Positions 46,838-57,488 of a DNA stretch of 64,000 nucleotides are shown here, one piece after another. The notes beneath the pieces were generated by a model. The model was not told the DNA's origin and did no database searches. It worked only from the letters and a program-made list of their open reading frames with translations. The DNA is from Ochotona curzoniae (lineage: Eukaryota > Chordata > Mammalia > Lagomorpha > Ochotonidae), in NCBI RefSeq assembly GCF_017591425.1, contig NW_024465885.1, positions 44,201,001-44,265,000 of the forward strand. The letters are read 5' to 3'. Positions within the stretch are counted from its first letter, which is position 1; each line of letters begins with the position of its first letter. Made by a program: the position numbers and the translations under genes.

Positions 46838-49552
46838 ATTTCTATTGATGTTGATCACAGTGGGAAGGGTTGAGGATCAAGGGATACTGGGTGAAGCCAT
46901 TGTTTACACATTTTCTTTTTCTTCTTCCTGTACATGAGGGAGAGGGAGATACATGAGGAAAAAGCATACCCAGCCTTCCGACTGCCGCATTACCCGGGAG
47001 ATGGGAGACTGCTACCCAGGGTCCCCGGACCCCCATTGTGCAGCATTTTGTGAGGGTTCTGACGCAGGTGGTTTCAACAGTTCTGAGATGCTGCTGATAT
47101 TGTGCTCCAAGGATGGAAAAGTCCTTCCAAGGTCAGTTGGCTGACATAGTCCACCTCAGAGTCTCCGTTGACCCAGAAGTTTGTTCTCAAGCTTCACTGG
47201 AGTGGTTGATCAATTTGTTCTGCCCTCCATTCTCAGCAAAGCAATGGGTGTTGCGACCCAGCCCAGCCCTGCCCAACATATGCTTGACCCTCACACACAG
47301 CAGGAGGAGCTGCAGCCCAGTCAGAGTGACCCCCTATAATCCCCACTGGACCAACCCCCAGCTCTGCTTCCTGTGTCTGCCATCATGTGCAGTGGACTGG
47401 TCCAGTCTGTCCCACATCTCCTTTAGCTCTGGTACACATCATTGGGCATTGAAGCCCAACTCCATCCAACAGACTCCAGCCTCTAGCCCACATTCATGCC
47501 AATGGGTGCCACCGTCAGTCCAGCCAGGCCCGCCCCTAGTCCTGGTTCTCATGCTCACTAGTGGGAGCTGCAACCCATCAGAGAAGAGTCCATAACCTCC
47601 CCATGGACCCACTCCATCCCCCATGTATTGCACTCTCTAGGTGGTTCTGCAGTCTAGCTTGACAGCACTTGCCAGCTGATGCTGTGGCAAAGCCCAACCT
47701 GCCTGTCCTTATTATGGCTCATGCCTGTACCAATGGATATAATCGGTTAACTCAGCTTGGCTCTCCCCCTAACCCAGTTCACATGAACACCAACAAGTGT
47801 TGTTGCCTTGTCTAGCCTGGTCTGCCCCCAGTTTCAGCTCTCACGCTTGCCAGAATGAGCAGTGGCCCAGCAGTGGAATCCCACTAGTACCCTGTCAGGC
47901 TACCCCTCCCCCCACCCTGATCTCTCATGTGCTGGTGGGTGCTGTGCTCCAATCTGGCATGGCCTTCCCACCTTGGTATTTTCCAGTGTGTGCTACAGCC
48001 TGGCCTGGCCCAGTCCTGCCCCAGCTTGTACTGGCTGGAACTGCCGTCCAACCTGGCACAGTCAGCCCCCAGTCCCGGCCCCATTGTGTACTGGTTAGTG
48101 ATGTGGCCAGACACTGCCTGTCCTGTACCCCATCCTGGTTCTTCGAATTGCCAGTGGGTGTTATGAACTGGCCCAGCCTGGCCCTCACCCGTACCTGAGC
48201 CACACGTGTGTGGTCTGCTCTGGATTGCTCCTTAGCTTGTTTTTTGCACGCACCTGCAGGGACTGCACCCTGATAAAGGAGTTCCCAAAGCTCGTCTGTC
48301 AGGTATCCTCACAGTGGCAGATCTTTCGCACACCAGTGGGTCCTTGGTCTGGACTGACTGAGTACACCTCCTGTCCTGGCAGGCCTTGCCCAACTGGCTC
48401 ACACATCCTGGTTCTTACAGTTAGGTGTTACAGCCCAGCCACACCTAGTCCACACCCTGACGCAGCTCTTCTGTGGCCCAGTTAAAGCGGAAACCTAGCC
48501 TAGCGTGTCTTACACCCTCTGGCTGTCATAAGTACCAGTGGATGCTGGAGTCTAGCCCAGTCTGGTATGTTCCAGACCTGTCCATGCCCATGCTAAGGGA
48601 CACTCCAGCCTTGTCCTGCCCATACCACTACCCTCATTACAGCTCTTGCACCCACCACCCTACTGAGGTGTCCCTTTATCTCTCCAACCAAGCTTGTTCC
48701 CAGTCCCAGATCTTGCACATGCCAGTGTTGCTCTGACCCAACTGTGCATAGCCCATCCCCTGCCTTGACCTTTGCTATTGGATAGTGCAGCCTAGACTAA
48801 GCTGGCCCACCCCCAGTCCCAACTATAGCTGGCGAGTGCTACAACCTGGCCCTGCCCAGTCCACTCCCATCCCTGACTCATGCAAACCAGCTTGTGTGAT
48901 AGCCTAGTCTGGCATGTCCTGCATTCCAGCCTGGTTGCTGCACTTGCCAGTGAGCTAAGGCTGGCCTGGCCCTGCCCAGTCCACCCCTTTCCAAAACCAC
49001 CTCAAACACATGCAAACAGTTGAAACTACCCTGCTTGGTCTGACCAAAACCCAGGCCTGAATCACATGCTCACCAGTGGGCGCAACAGCCCAACAAGGGT
49101 GTTTTCCTAGTTCCCCCACCACACCCACTCCCAGAGACTGATCTAACCCATGCTAGTGAATGCTAAGCCTTAACAGTCATAGGCTATCCCCTCCATCATC
49201 CTACATATGTATGAATGATGGATGTTGTGGTCTGGCCCACCCCACACCATATTCTTGGGTGTTTCTGCAGGTGCTGCAACCTAGACCAACACAGCCTGTA
49301 CCCAACCCCACTACCCATGAGTGTCAGAGGGTTCCATGGTCATGCCTAACTCAGCATGTCATTACCCCCAGCTCCAAGTGAACCAGCTAAAATTGCAGAT
49401 CATGGAGGTGGGCCCTCACCTCCCCACAGAATCTGCCCCCAGACCCAGTTCTCTTGCTAGCTACATGGCCCAGACTAACATTACCCGTCTCCTGTTTTGA
49501 CTCTAAACTTTTATTGATGAGTACTGTGATCTAGACCTGCTATTAAATCATT
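46838..49552 (-). mobile_element. GC-rich ORF-less retroposon, copy 3 (2.7 kb)
   Basis: Antisense copy. The T-run at 46828-46837 is its A-tail; the 3' domain (46850-47200) and the long repetitive body (47210-49500) are collinear with 59570-62160, unit for unit, for example the 'caccagtgggtcc' junction at 48335 corresponds to 61035. Units carrying CAGTGGGTGCTGC-like and CCCAGCCTGGCCC-like motifs recur at roughly 60-80 bp. The 5' promoter-like domain of the full-length copy is lacking, so this one is 5' truncated. No flanking duplication could be identified. Pro-rich frames up to 160 codons are composition artefacts. Confidence 0.8.
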
Positions 49553-49568
49553 AAATTTTAACAGGTAG

Positions 49569-49874
49569 GGCCTGGCTCAGTGACCTAGCTGCTAAAGTCC
49601 TTGCCTTGAACACTCCGGGATCCCATATGGGTTCTAATACCAGCAGCCTCATTTCACATCCAGCTCGCTGCTTGTGGTATGGGAAAGTAGTTGAGGACAG
49701 CCCAAAGCCTTGGGCCCCAGCACCCACATGGGAGACCTGGAGGAGCTCTTGGCTCCTGGCTTCAGGTCGGCACAGCACTGGCTATTGCAGTCACCTGAGG
49801 AGTGGATCAGCGGATGGAAGATCTTACTTTCTGTATATCTGACTTTGTAATAAAAATAAATAAATCTTTTTAAA
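49569..49874 (+). repeat. C-type SINE, full length
   Basis: Flanked by the perfect duplication AATTTTAACAGGTAG at about 49554-49568 and 49876-49890. Small deletions in the body ('accagcagcctcatttcaca'). Confidence 0.95.
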
Positions 49875-49904
49875 AATTTTAACAGGTAGTTAGTTTTAAA
49901 ATTT

Positions 49905-51025
49905 TCTCTATTTTTTAATAAGCTCACTTTATTTTTAATGATGCTTACATAATTTCTCATGCCCATGTGGACCACTAGATAGGATGGGGAATGTCAAGAA
50001 AGGGGGTAAAGTGGATGAAACAACTGCCTGCAATCTCTTTTTTTTCTTCCTGTATCTGGGGAAAATGGGGAGCAAAAGGCAGAGAGCTGTTTCCAGCTGC
50101 CCAGCTAAATTAGTACCCAGAAATGAGGGGACAGCCACCTGATGTCATCCCATGGTCCCAATGTGGAGCATGCTCTGAGGGTACTGCTTAAGAGGTCTTG
50201 ATGGTTCTGAGATGATCCTAATTTTTTTAAAACAATTATTTATTTGTATTGGAAAGTCAGATATACAGAGGAGGAGAGACAGAGGAGCAAGATCTTCTGT
50301 CTGCTGGTTCACTCCCCAAACAGCTATAAGGGCTGGAGCTGAGCCGATCTGAAGCCAAGAGCCCGCAGTCGCTTTGGTGTCTCCCACGCGGATTTAGGGT
50401 ACCAAGGCCTTGGGCCATCTTCTACCACTTTCCTAGGTCATAAACAGGGAGCTGGATGGGAAGCAAGGCTACCGAGATTAGAACTGGTGCCCATATGGGA
50501 TCCTGGTATGTTCAAGGCAAGGACTTTAGCAGCTAGGCCACGCCGCCGGGCCCTGATGCTGTTAATTTCTTTACTCCAAGATTGAGGAAATACTTCCAAG
50601 GTCCATTTGCTGCTCGGTCCTCCTTAGCATCTCAATCCACCCAGATACTCGTTGACAAAGCTTGTCTGGGAGAGTTGTCCAATTTGTTCTGCACTCCATG
50701 GTACTAGACATCTTGGCACACGCCTCAGTGAATTGGTTGTCACAATCACCACGAGCATCTGGGCATGCTGTCCACTGCACAGACCTAAGCAACCGGGGGA
50801 CCAAGTTCTTCACATGCGTTCCGTGGTCAGACCGTATATCCTGTGATTTTCACTGTGGGTTAAGTAATGAGTGTGGTGGCCCAGGGGAGTGGGTTTCAAA
50901 AGAAGCTTTGCTAGAGGTGACCCGAGACCTGACTGCTGTGTGTGCCAGTCAGTGCAGGTTCCGGCTCAGTTTGTTCCTCAGATCAGCGTACACACACACT
51001 GATGATTGCAATCATCTGTTCCATA
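49905..51025 (-). mobile_element. GC-rich retroposon, copy 5 (3' domain only, old)
   Basis: Diverged antisense copy of the 3' domain: 'ccaaggtccatttgctgctc' and 'gttgtccaatttgttctgca' correspond to 47125-47225, and 50890-50960 to 60010-60085. It is interrupted by a SINE at 50222-50553. The element ends before the repetitive body begins. Confidence 0.6.
50222..50553 (-). repeat. C-type SINE, full length, nested in retroposon
   Basis: T-run to 'ccacgccgccgggccc'; CpG-rich head, so fairly young. It separates two matching parts of the surrounding retroposon. Confidence 0.95.
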
Positions 51026-52808
51026 TCTTCTCATTAGCTCTTTATGACAGTGAGTTAAATCGCAGATTAAATCGCAAGCCTGTTTTAATATACTTTATCA
51101 ACCAACTGACATTTTAATAAATGCTATTAAATATGGTCATTGTGTCTTATAAATGCATGTTAATAGAGATCTTAAAATATGTCAACATTTATTTGAGATT
51201 GCCATGTTAACAGAAAAATTCAAGACCGATATTCATTGGACTTTATCATTAGCCCTTATTTTGAAGCTGAAAAGAAGAAAAATGACTTTTCAGTTATTTT
51301 CTGGCTTTGGCTTGAAAGTCCTAACAGTGTCCAAACTTTAAAAAACATTGTACCTGTTCCTTCATTGCCCATGAGTTCGTCTGGGTTTCAAAATTTCTGT
51401 ACATAAATATAAGAGTGATTTGCTTCACTCTAAAAATAGATCAAATGAGGCAACTTGTTTGTGAAAATTTTAATAATGCTGAAAGCATGTATTATCACAT
51501 AAAATGTCCAAAAGAAGGGAGCAATTGTATGTTCGTAGGGAAGAGGCTAAAAGAGAAAATAAATACCAAGCTGCTGCAGAGGTCAGCTTGTGATAGTGAA
51601 AGCATGGCTTTTCCCCCTTTCTATTTTTTCTTTTCAGATTTCTAAATTTGCCACCGTGGGCATGTATATACTCTTTTTCACTAGATGGGAAAGTGTAAGC
51701 AATGATAATGTAGGCAATGTTGTAAAGCAGAAAAGTTTCAGAAGGAAGCTATGGTTATGAGCCAGTGGACATAGTGGGTTTCATGATTAGATTCTGTGTG
51801 TTATAATTTTGTGCAGGATATGTGCAAGCCGGCACTCATCCTGATCATCAGATCACAGTTCTTTCTGTTGACAGGGTTCCTGTTTAGTTTCTTCGTTTTT
51901 GCTCAGGGCTGAGCTGTTTGGGGCTGTCTGACATGGTGGGCAATCACTCCCAGCATATACAGTCTCTCTGTCTTCTCTGTCTGGCTTTCTCCTTCCTTTT
52001 TTCCCAGCTATCTGTGACCCCCATCTCCCCCGGTGCCTTAGCCTGAAAGCCTGGGGGGCTGTGGACGTTTAAGTGGCATCTGTGCCTCACTGCACGACCC
52101 AGCCGTGGGGCCAGCCACTAGAGACCAAAGAGCAAGAATGGGGAGAACTTCTGAACCGGCTGAGGTCACTCTACTCTGCTTTGTTTCTTACTGTCTTTGG
52201 GTGCTTAGTTCTTCTCTTGTGTTTTGTCTCTAGATTGTAGTACAGTGGATTTAAACTGCTGTCGCAGCACTGGAATATGTGTGTATATCTGGTTGTCCCA
52301 AGGTGTCATCATTGTGGTTGGTCTAGGTAATTTAGACCCAAAAAGCAGAGACCCGAAGTCTTGAGTCGGTTACTTCCTCTTTGTGTGGTTGCTTTTGTCT
52401 CCGGCTGTCTCTCAGACTGGAGTAGAAAATAGATGTGAATGGCTTTTCACAAACTGTGCTTGGAAGAAAGGTAATGCAAGAACATCCCAGCTCCCTGCTA
52501 AAATCAACATTTGGCAGCTGTCTTACAGAAAAGTTGCCCAGAGGGCACATATTCCCTCACACATTAAAGTGATTTAATTTTATTAGATTAATTTCTTACT
52601 CATATCCAGCGGAGACCACTGGCATGAAAGGACTAGAGTGTTAATTAGGCAAAGAAAGAGAAAGGCTTTAGCTTAGAGGTTTCTGGCACGGGGTACAGCC
52701 TGGTAGCGGGTAGTGCTAAGAGCACAGAGATACGCGTGTCGGTCCCAGTGAGGTGAAGACTTTGAGGGTAAGGATCCTCTCGGAGTGAGGGACATCCCCC
52801 CCCCCCCA
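51026..52808. other. Repeat-free intronic sequence
   Basis: No feature recognised apart from a C-run at 52797-52808. Confidence 0.4.
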
Positions 52809-52850
52809 GATTTATTTACTTTTATTGGAAAGGCTTGAGTACAGAATTTT
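52809..52850 (-). repeat. C-type SINE tail fragment
   Basis: 'agatttatttacttttattg' and 'gaaaggc' only. Confidence 0.6.
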
Positions 52851-53234
52851 TTCCCCAGTTGTAGGCTGGGTTGATGAGCAGCAGCGTGCCAGAAAGTTCT
52901 CAGACCAGAAAGTTCGGCCCCAGTGCCTCGCCGAGATTATGCTGTGTGCAGAGAAGAAGTGGAGGAGTTGTCACTCTTGCCTTTATACAGTGGTCCCGAT
53001 AACAGATATCGCTGATTCCTTGACATTTCTCCTCTAAAATCATTTTCCTTTATATCTCTTAATGTGTTATCTTTGCATTTCCAGTTTTTTTCCTGTAGCT
53101 TGTTGAAAAGATAATTTTGGAAACTTCTAGAGAGGTAGAATATGCATCTGTTTCCTCTACATCTTACTTTATTGCATGGAATTATGCATAAAGTTTTAGT
53201 TTTATAGTCACTCCTTAATAAAAATGTGAAGTAT

Positions 53235-53525
53235 CAGGCTGGCATTGCATATAGTGCATCACATGGGCACCAGTTTGTGTCCAGCTGCACCACATCCCAT
53301 CCAGCTTGCTGCTTGCAGAGCAGCAGAGCGTGGTTTAAGTGCTTCGGCCCCTGCACCCACGTGGAGACCCTGAAGAAGCTCCTGGGTCGTTCTTTGTATT
53401 GGCGCAGCCCTGGCCATTGCAGCCGTATGGGAAGTAAGCTGCAGATAGAGTTTCTCTCGGTGTGTCTGTGTGTCTCCTTCTCTCTCTCTCTGCTTCCAAC
53501 AAATTCATAAATCTGAAAAAAATTA
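53235..53525 (+). repeat. C-type SINE, diverged
   Basis: Head 'ggctggcattgcatatagtg', body and a CT-rich segment; tail decayed. Confidence 0.75.
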
Positions 53526-53603
53526 AATGATACTAGAAAACAAACTACCTAAACATGCTAAAGACAGTTTAGTAAAATACAGCACAGCTAGCAAAGTGCT
53601 AAT

Positions 53604-53922
53604 TTTTTTTGTAGATTTATTTTAAAGGCATTTATTTGAGAGAAAGAGAAGAGAGATTTTCCATTTGCTGGTTCACTCCCCAGTTGGGGCTAGGCCAGGC
53701 CACAGGAGCTCACAAGGAGCTGGGAGCTTCATCTAGGTCTCCCACAGGGGTGCAGGGGCCCAGTCACTTGGCCAGACCGCGCTGCTTTTCCAGGCACCTC
53801 AACAGGGAGCTGGATTGGAAGTGGAGCAGCTGGAACTTGAACTGATCCCTTCGTGGGATGCCAGTGCTTCAGGTGGTGGCTTTAACCCCCTGTACTTTAA
53901 GATATGTTCCTCAGCTAGCCCC
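53604..53922 (-). repeat. C-type SINE, diverged
   Basis: T-run, 'ctggttcactccccagttgg', body, and degenerate end. Confidence 0.8.
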
Positions 53923-53993
53923 AGAATATGAAATGCTGAAACTGTTACCATGAAAACCATAAGCAATATAAAATTACTAGTATAACAATTATC

Positions 53994-54311
53994 TTTTTTT
54001 TTTTAAAGTTTTATTTATTTTTATTGGAAAGTCAGACCTATAGAGAGAAGGCGAGACAGAGAGAGAGATCTTCCATCTGCTGGTTTACTCCCCCCCTCAC
54101 CCCCCAGAAACTGCAATGGCCAGGAGCTTCTTCCGCGTCTCCCATGCGAGTGCAGGGTCCCAAGGCTTTAGGCCATCCTCTGCTGCTTTCCCAGGCCACA
54201 AGCAGGGAGCTGGATGGGAAGTGGAACAGCCAGGACATGAAGTGGTATCCATTTGGGATCCTGGTGTATGCTAGGTGAGGAGTTTAACTACTAGGCTACT
54301 GTGCCAGGCCC
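53994..54311 (-). repeat. C-type SINE, near complete
   Basis: T-run to 'ggctactgtgccaggccc'. Duplication 'acaattatct' before, 'acaactatct' after. Confidence 0.9.
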
Positions 54312-54329
54312 ACAACTATCTTATATTTT

Positions 54330-54630
54330 AAAATATATCTTTGAGAATGTTCATCTGCTTGAAATGCAGAGAGAGAGATTTGAGATTTTCCACCTATGGT
54401 CATTCCCCAGATGCCTGTACCAGCCAGGGCTGGGGCAGGGTAACGGCAGGCACCTGCTACTCCATCTGGCTCTCCTGCCTGATTGACAGGAGCCCAGGAC
54501 TTGACCACCACCTGCTACCTTTCAGGATGGGTTAACCAGAAGTTGATGGAAAGCAGAGTAGCTGGGATTTGAACAGGCACACAGACATTGGGTGTGGCCC
54601 TCCCCAGGATAACTAAGCCCACTGTACCCC
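54330..54630 (-). repeat. Old C-type SINE
   Basis: 'agagagagatttgagatttt', 'ccccagatgcctgtaccagc' and 'gctgggatttgaacaggcac' in antisense order. Confidence 0.7.
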
Positions 54631-54835
54631 AATCCCTTCCCCAACAGCTGTTTTTATATAGCTTAGTTTTACTAGTTTGAGCTAATTATGTCAAGGTAAA
54701 TTCCTTATTTCTATTGGATATACAAACAGAAAACCTAGCGAAGTCATCTGGAGAACTGTTAGCACCAGTAAGAAAGTGTGATACAGTGTATGGCGGCTGG
54801 GGACATTAGAGACATATCAAACCACCAGAAGTGGT

Positions 54836-55040
54836 TTAGTTCGAAGCCAGGAGCCGGAAACTTCATCTATGTCTCCCATGTAGGTGTAGGGTCCTGTGGA
54901 GTTGAGCTACCTTCTGCTTTCCCTGGCATATTAGCAGGGTGCTGTGTAGGAGTGGATCAACTAGGACTTGAACTAGCACTTGTATGGGATGCCAGCACTG
55001 CTGCAGATGGCTGCTTTCCATGCTATGCTGTAGTGCGCAC
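54836..55040 (-). repeat. C-type SINE, tail missing
   Basis: Starts at 'gaagccaggagccggaaact' and runs to a degenerate head. Confidence 0.75.
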
Positions 55041-55049
55041 ACCAAGAGA

Positions 55050-55371
55050 TTTTTTTTTTTTTAAAGATTTCTTTATTTTTATTACAAAGTCAAATATACA
55101 GAGAGGAAGATCTTCCGTCCAGTGATTCATTCCCCAAGTGACCACAAAGGCCAGTGCTGCACCAATCTGAAGCCTGGAACCTGGAACTTCCTCCAGGTCT
55201 CCCACACAGGTGCAGGGTCCCAAGGCTTTGGGCTGTCCTCGACTGCTTTCCCAGGCCACAAGCAGGGAGCTGGATGGGAAGTGGAGCTTTCGGGATTAGA
55301 ACCGGTGCCTATATGGGATCCTAGCGTGTTCAAGGCGAGGATTTTAGCTGTTATGCTATGGCGCTGGGCCC
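55050..55371 (-). repeat. C-type SINE, full length
   Basis: T-run to 'tatgctatggcgctgggccc'. Confidence 0.95.
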
Positions 55372-55449
55372 TCTTTTTTTGAAAGAAGAGGGGAAAAAAA
55401 CACCCTAAACTTATTTTAAAATTTCAGTATGTGACCAAGCAGGGATATC

Positions 55450-55713
55450 TTTTTTTGGGGTTTTTTTTGGTATTCATTTATTTGAAAGACAGTCACAGGG
55501 TTCAGGAGAGACATAAAGAGAGAGGGCATACATCTGATGGATTTCTCAATGTGTAAGACTAGGTAAAATTTTAGTATTGCACTTGGAACTCTGTCCTGGT
55601 GTCATGTGGGTGATAGGTGGCCAGGTACTTGGAGCATCTGGAATTTGATTTGGAGCTCGTATGGGATCTGCCATCACAGGCAGCTTAACCTGCTATGCCA
55701 TGATTATAGGCCC
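55450..55713 (-). repeat. Old C-type SINE
   Basis: T-run, 'tatttgaaagacagtcacag', and end 'ctatgccatgattataggcccc'-like (final 20 bases). Confidence 0.65.
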
Positions 55714-55732
55714 CATCGTAATCTTTCTGTCT

Positions 55733-56049
55733 TTTAAGAATTATTCGTTTTTATTGGAAAGTCAGATTTACAGTGAGAAGGAAAGGCAGAGGGAAGATTT
55801 TCCATCTGCTGGTGGTTCACTCCCCCAATGGCCGCAATGAGCAGAGCCGAGCTAATCTGAAGCCAGGAGCCAGGAGTTTCTTCTGCATCTCCCACACGGG
55901 TACAGGATCCCAAAGCCTCAGCTGCTTTCCCAAGCCACAAGTGGAGAGCTAGATGGGAAGTGGAGCAGCTGGGATACAAATGGCGCCCAATGGGTTCCCA
56001 GCACATACAGCTAAAGGACTTTAGCCACTAGGTCACTGCGCTGGACCCT
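55733..56049 (-). repeat. C-type SINE, near complete
   Basis: 'ttttattggaaagtcagatt', body, and 'aggtcactgcgctggaccct'. Confidence 0.9.
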
Positions 56050-56299
56050 AATGTTTTGTGTGTGTATTCTCTTACTATGTTGTAAAATTAAATGAAGCAT
56101 AAAAATATCCATTATATTCAGAGTTTCATTTTAGTTTATAAAGAGAACTGGCTTCATTTCGTATTGGCTATTAATCAACAAATAGTTCCCTTTGGAGTTT
56201 TTGGACCGTTAGATTTGTGTTTAGTGTTCTGGCAGGTAGTAATATAAAATACCTTTATTACGGCCTTACTTGACCTTTTTAAGTGGCAGTTCAAGGTGT

Positions 56300-56520
56300 T
56301 TTCGTGGTGGGAGCACAGGCTATGGAATTGGCTCTCCCTGTCCAAATCTCAGATTGATCACCAAATATACGGTACTACTCTGCTCACTTAGGCTTTTCCG
56401 TTCTCTTTTCTGTATCATGAAGGGGGTACCAGTACCTAACAGGGCTGAGGTGATGATTAAGACAGACTTGTAAGTTTCCCAGAACACTGTGTAGCGTGTA
56501 CTGATCGCTGCATAATAATA
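56300..56520 (+). repeat. MIR SINE
   Basis: 'gagcacaggctatggaattg', 'cttttctgtatcatgaaggg' and 'gctgaggtgatgattaagac' follow the MIR core and 3' order. Confidence 0.75.
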
Positions 56521-56619
56521 TCCATTATAATCATTAGGTGTATGTACTAGTATATATTACATATACATATGGTTAAGAGAAATGTGTGCCTAAAACATAA
56601 AAAGTAGAACAATAGAACA

Positions 56620-56920
56620 CTGGACAGATGTGGTGCAGTGGATAAGCTGTCCTTCGGGACGCTTGCATGCCCTGGCAGTGGACTGCAGTCCAGTTGCTCT
56701 GCTTCTTTCCAGCTTCCTGCTCACCTATCCTAAAAGGAAACAGATAATGGCTCATGTGCTTGGGCCCCTCCAACATGGGAGACTCAATTGGCGTTCTGGG
56801 CCCTGTGCTTCAGCCTGGTTTGACCTCTGCCTATTTGGGACATTCAGAGAGTAAACCAGTAGACACAGTAACATTCATTCATTCCCTCTTTCCTCTGTCT
56901 TTACAGTAGATTAAAACAAA
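56620..56920 (+). repeat. Old C-type SINE
   Basis: Head 'acagatgtggtgcagtggat' preserves box A; body diverged; tail 'tagattaaaacaaac'. Confidence 0.7.
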
Positions 56921-56956
56921 CAATTAAATATTTGTGATACAATAAGCTGTCCTGAG

Positions 56957-57238
56957 GACCAGCATGATGGCATAGTATGCTAATCCTCTGTCCGTCGTGC
57001 TGCCACCCCCCCCCCCCCTTATTGGTGTCATTTTATATCCTACTTGTTCGATTTCCAATCCAGCACCCTGCATAGGCCTGGAAAGCAGCAGAGGATGGCT
57101 TCAATCCTTGGGTTACTCATGTGGAGACCCAGAGGAAACTCCTGTTTTGAATTGGCTCAGCTTCAGCCACTGTGGTCATGTGGGGGAAAAGGCAGCGGAT
57201 GGAAGACCTCCATTTCCTTCTCTCTGTAAAATCGGTCA
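56957..57238 (+). repeat. C-type SINE with poly-C insertion, near exon 2
   Basis: Head 'ccagcatgatggcatagtat', C13 run at 57006-57018, body to 'gaagacctccatttccttct'. It ends about 190 bases before the exon 2 acceptor. Confidence 0.75.
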
Positions 57239-57428
57239 TTATCTGTGGCACCAGGGCAGGGTGTGGAGAATGAATGAATGAATGAGTTCCTGCGTTGTAA
57301 CTTCCGTTGGGAGGGTTGTACCTGATTGTGATATCCGTCCTTGGGTAATTTAAGACAGCGTAGTGATGTGCTGATAAGGATACAGAAGTGAAATTTTCAT
57401 AAATTTAAGTGTTGCATTTCTGTTCCAG

Positions 57429-57488
57429 GTGTCCATTAGCCAGGTGAAAGTAGCAGAACCATGGCTCAGTTCCCAACACCTTTTGGTG
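57429..57488 (+). CDS. ITSN1: ITSN1 exon 2: end of leader and start codon
   Basis: Acceptor TTCCAG ends at 57428 and donor GTAAGT starts at 57489. The first 32 bases are leader and close uORF 3; coding begins at 57461 with ATGGCTCAG, in a strong context (A at -3, G at +4). The 28 coding bases give MAQFPTPFG plus the first base of the next glycine (phase 1). Confidence 0.97.

Larger units (their letters stand above)
5592..57428 (+). other. ITSN1: ITSN1 intron 1 (51.8 kb)
   Basis: GT at 5592-5593 and AG at 57427-57428 bound the intron. It holds the rest of the CpG island, a dense set of SINEs, four copies of an unclassified GC-rich retroposon, one solo LTR, a MaLR LTR fragment, several MIR fragments and simple repeats. 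No internal coding exon or RNA gene was recognised. Antisense SINEs outnumber sense ones by roughly two to one in my tally. Confidence 0.85.
5587..57447 (+). promoter_or_regulatory. uORF 3, seven codons, split by intron 1
   Basis: The start ATG is at 5587-5589, only two bases from the exon 1 donor. After splicing (5591 to 57429) the frame reads MRCPLAR and stops at TGA 57445-57447, 13 bases before the ITSN1 start codon at 57461. The uATG has G at -3 and A at +4, an intermediate context. The uORF does not exist in unspliced RNA or in transcripts using another first exon. Regulatory effect (re-initiation or repression) is inferred. Confidence 0.75.

Noticed and set aside
47113..48203. Frames of 130-160 codons, both strands
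   Set aside because: They lie in the repetitive body of retroposon copy 3; the low stop frequency is a composition effect.
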